6,205 nucleotides of DNA from Tannerella sp. (GTDB lineage: Bacteria; Bacteroidota; Bacteroidia; Bacteroidales; Tannerellaceae): positions 1 through 6,205 of the forward strand of contig JAITNE010000071.1 in assembly GCA_031290635.1 (NCBI GenBank), given 5' to 3'. A program made the position numbers and the translations under genes. Under the pieces are notes generated by a model. That model saw only the letters and a program-made list of their open reading frames with translations, was not told where the DNA came from and did not search any database. This document shows positions 6,171 to 6,205 of this stretch, piece after piece (the first letter of the stretch is position 1; every line of letters begins with the position of its first letter).

Positions 6171-6205
6171 GCGGAGAACTCGTTCGAGGTGTTTGAACGG
6201 GCTGC
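6161..6205. repeat. Possible start of a dispersed palindromic repeat, cut by window end
   Basis: The stretch beginning CCGTCATTGCGCGGAG resembles, by eye, the common intergenic repeats of many bacteria that open with GTCATTGCG and close with GCAATCC. It also contains a small inverted repeat, CGTTC at 6181-6185 against GAACG at 6195-6199. The other end is outside the window, so this is only a suggestion. Confidence 0.3.

Larger units (their letters stand above)
5932..6205. other. Non-coding region with a repeat cluster
   Basis: No credible gene is seen in these 274 bp. A 79-codon minus-strand open frame (5928-6167) runs through the tandem repeats and resembles no protein I know; it is better explained as chance. 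The first 110 bp (5932-6043) are A/T-rich and show no strong hairpin or promoter. From 6044 onward the region is repeats and inverted repeats, listed separately. The window ends before the next gene. Confidence 0.7.

Overview
The window reads as a chromosomal segment of a Bacteroidota bacterium, most likely order Bacteroidales. The evidence is the gene set (Bacteroidota-type fibronectin-III-like/Kelch surface protein, DUF4292 lipoprotein, EnvC-like M23 protein next to dut), export signals of the usual Bacteroidota style, and the absence of clear Shine-Dalgarno sites before any start, with A/T-rich leaders instead. All five supported genes lie on the + strand. I see no mobile-element gene, tRNA, rRNA or CRISPR array.

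Region 1 (2-1594) is the 3' part of a gene that begins before the window. It encodes fibronectin-III-like modules followed by a Kelch-type beta-propeller, and is probably an exported or surface protein. Region 2 (1605-5931) is a tight four-gene run: dut (dUTPase), an exported TPR protein of about 597 residues, a DUF4292 putative lipoprotein, and an EnvC-like coiled-coil protein with a degenerate LytM/M23 domain. Its internal junctions are a 4-bp gap, an 11-bp overlap and a 4-bp ATGA overlap, which suggests one transcript with translational coupling. Only 10 bp separate dut from the Kelch gene, so readthrough from upstream is possible. Region 3 (5932-6205) is non-coding. It holds two exact copies of a 43-bp tandem repeat that can fold as hairpins, a diverged third copy, a perfect 10-bp inverted repeat, and a possible dispersed repeat cut by the window end.

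The last three genes of the run carry export signals, so the module looks like an envelope unit. The EnvC-like protein has lost most metal-binding and catalytic residues and is better read as an activator of a peptidoglycan amidase than as an enzyme. DUF4292 may be an outer-membrane lipoprotein with a LolA/LolB-like fold, and the TPR protein a periplasmic scaffold. Dut is the metabolic outlier. From memory this arrangement recurs in Bacteroidales, so it is a conserved but poorly explained neighbourhood rather than a new system. The least explained parts are the 3' repeat cluster and a change in strand base composition inside the operon.
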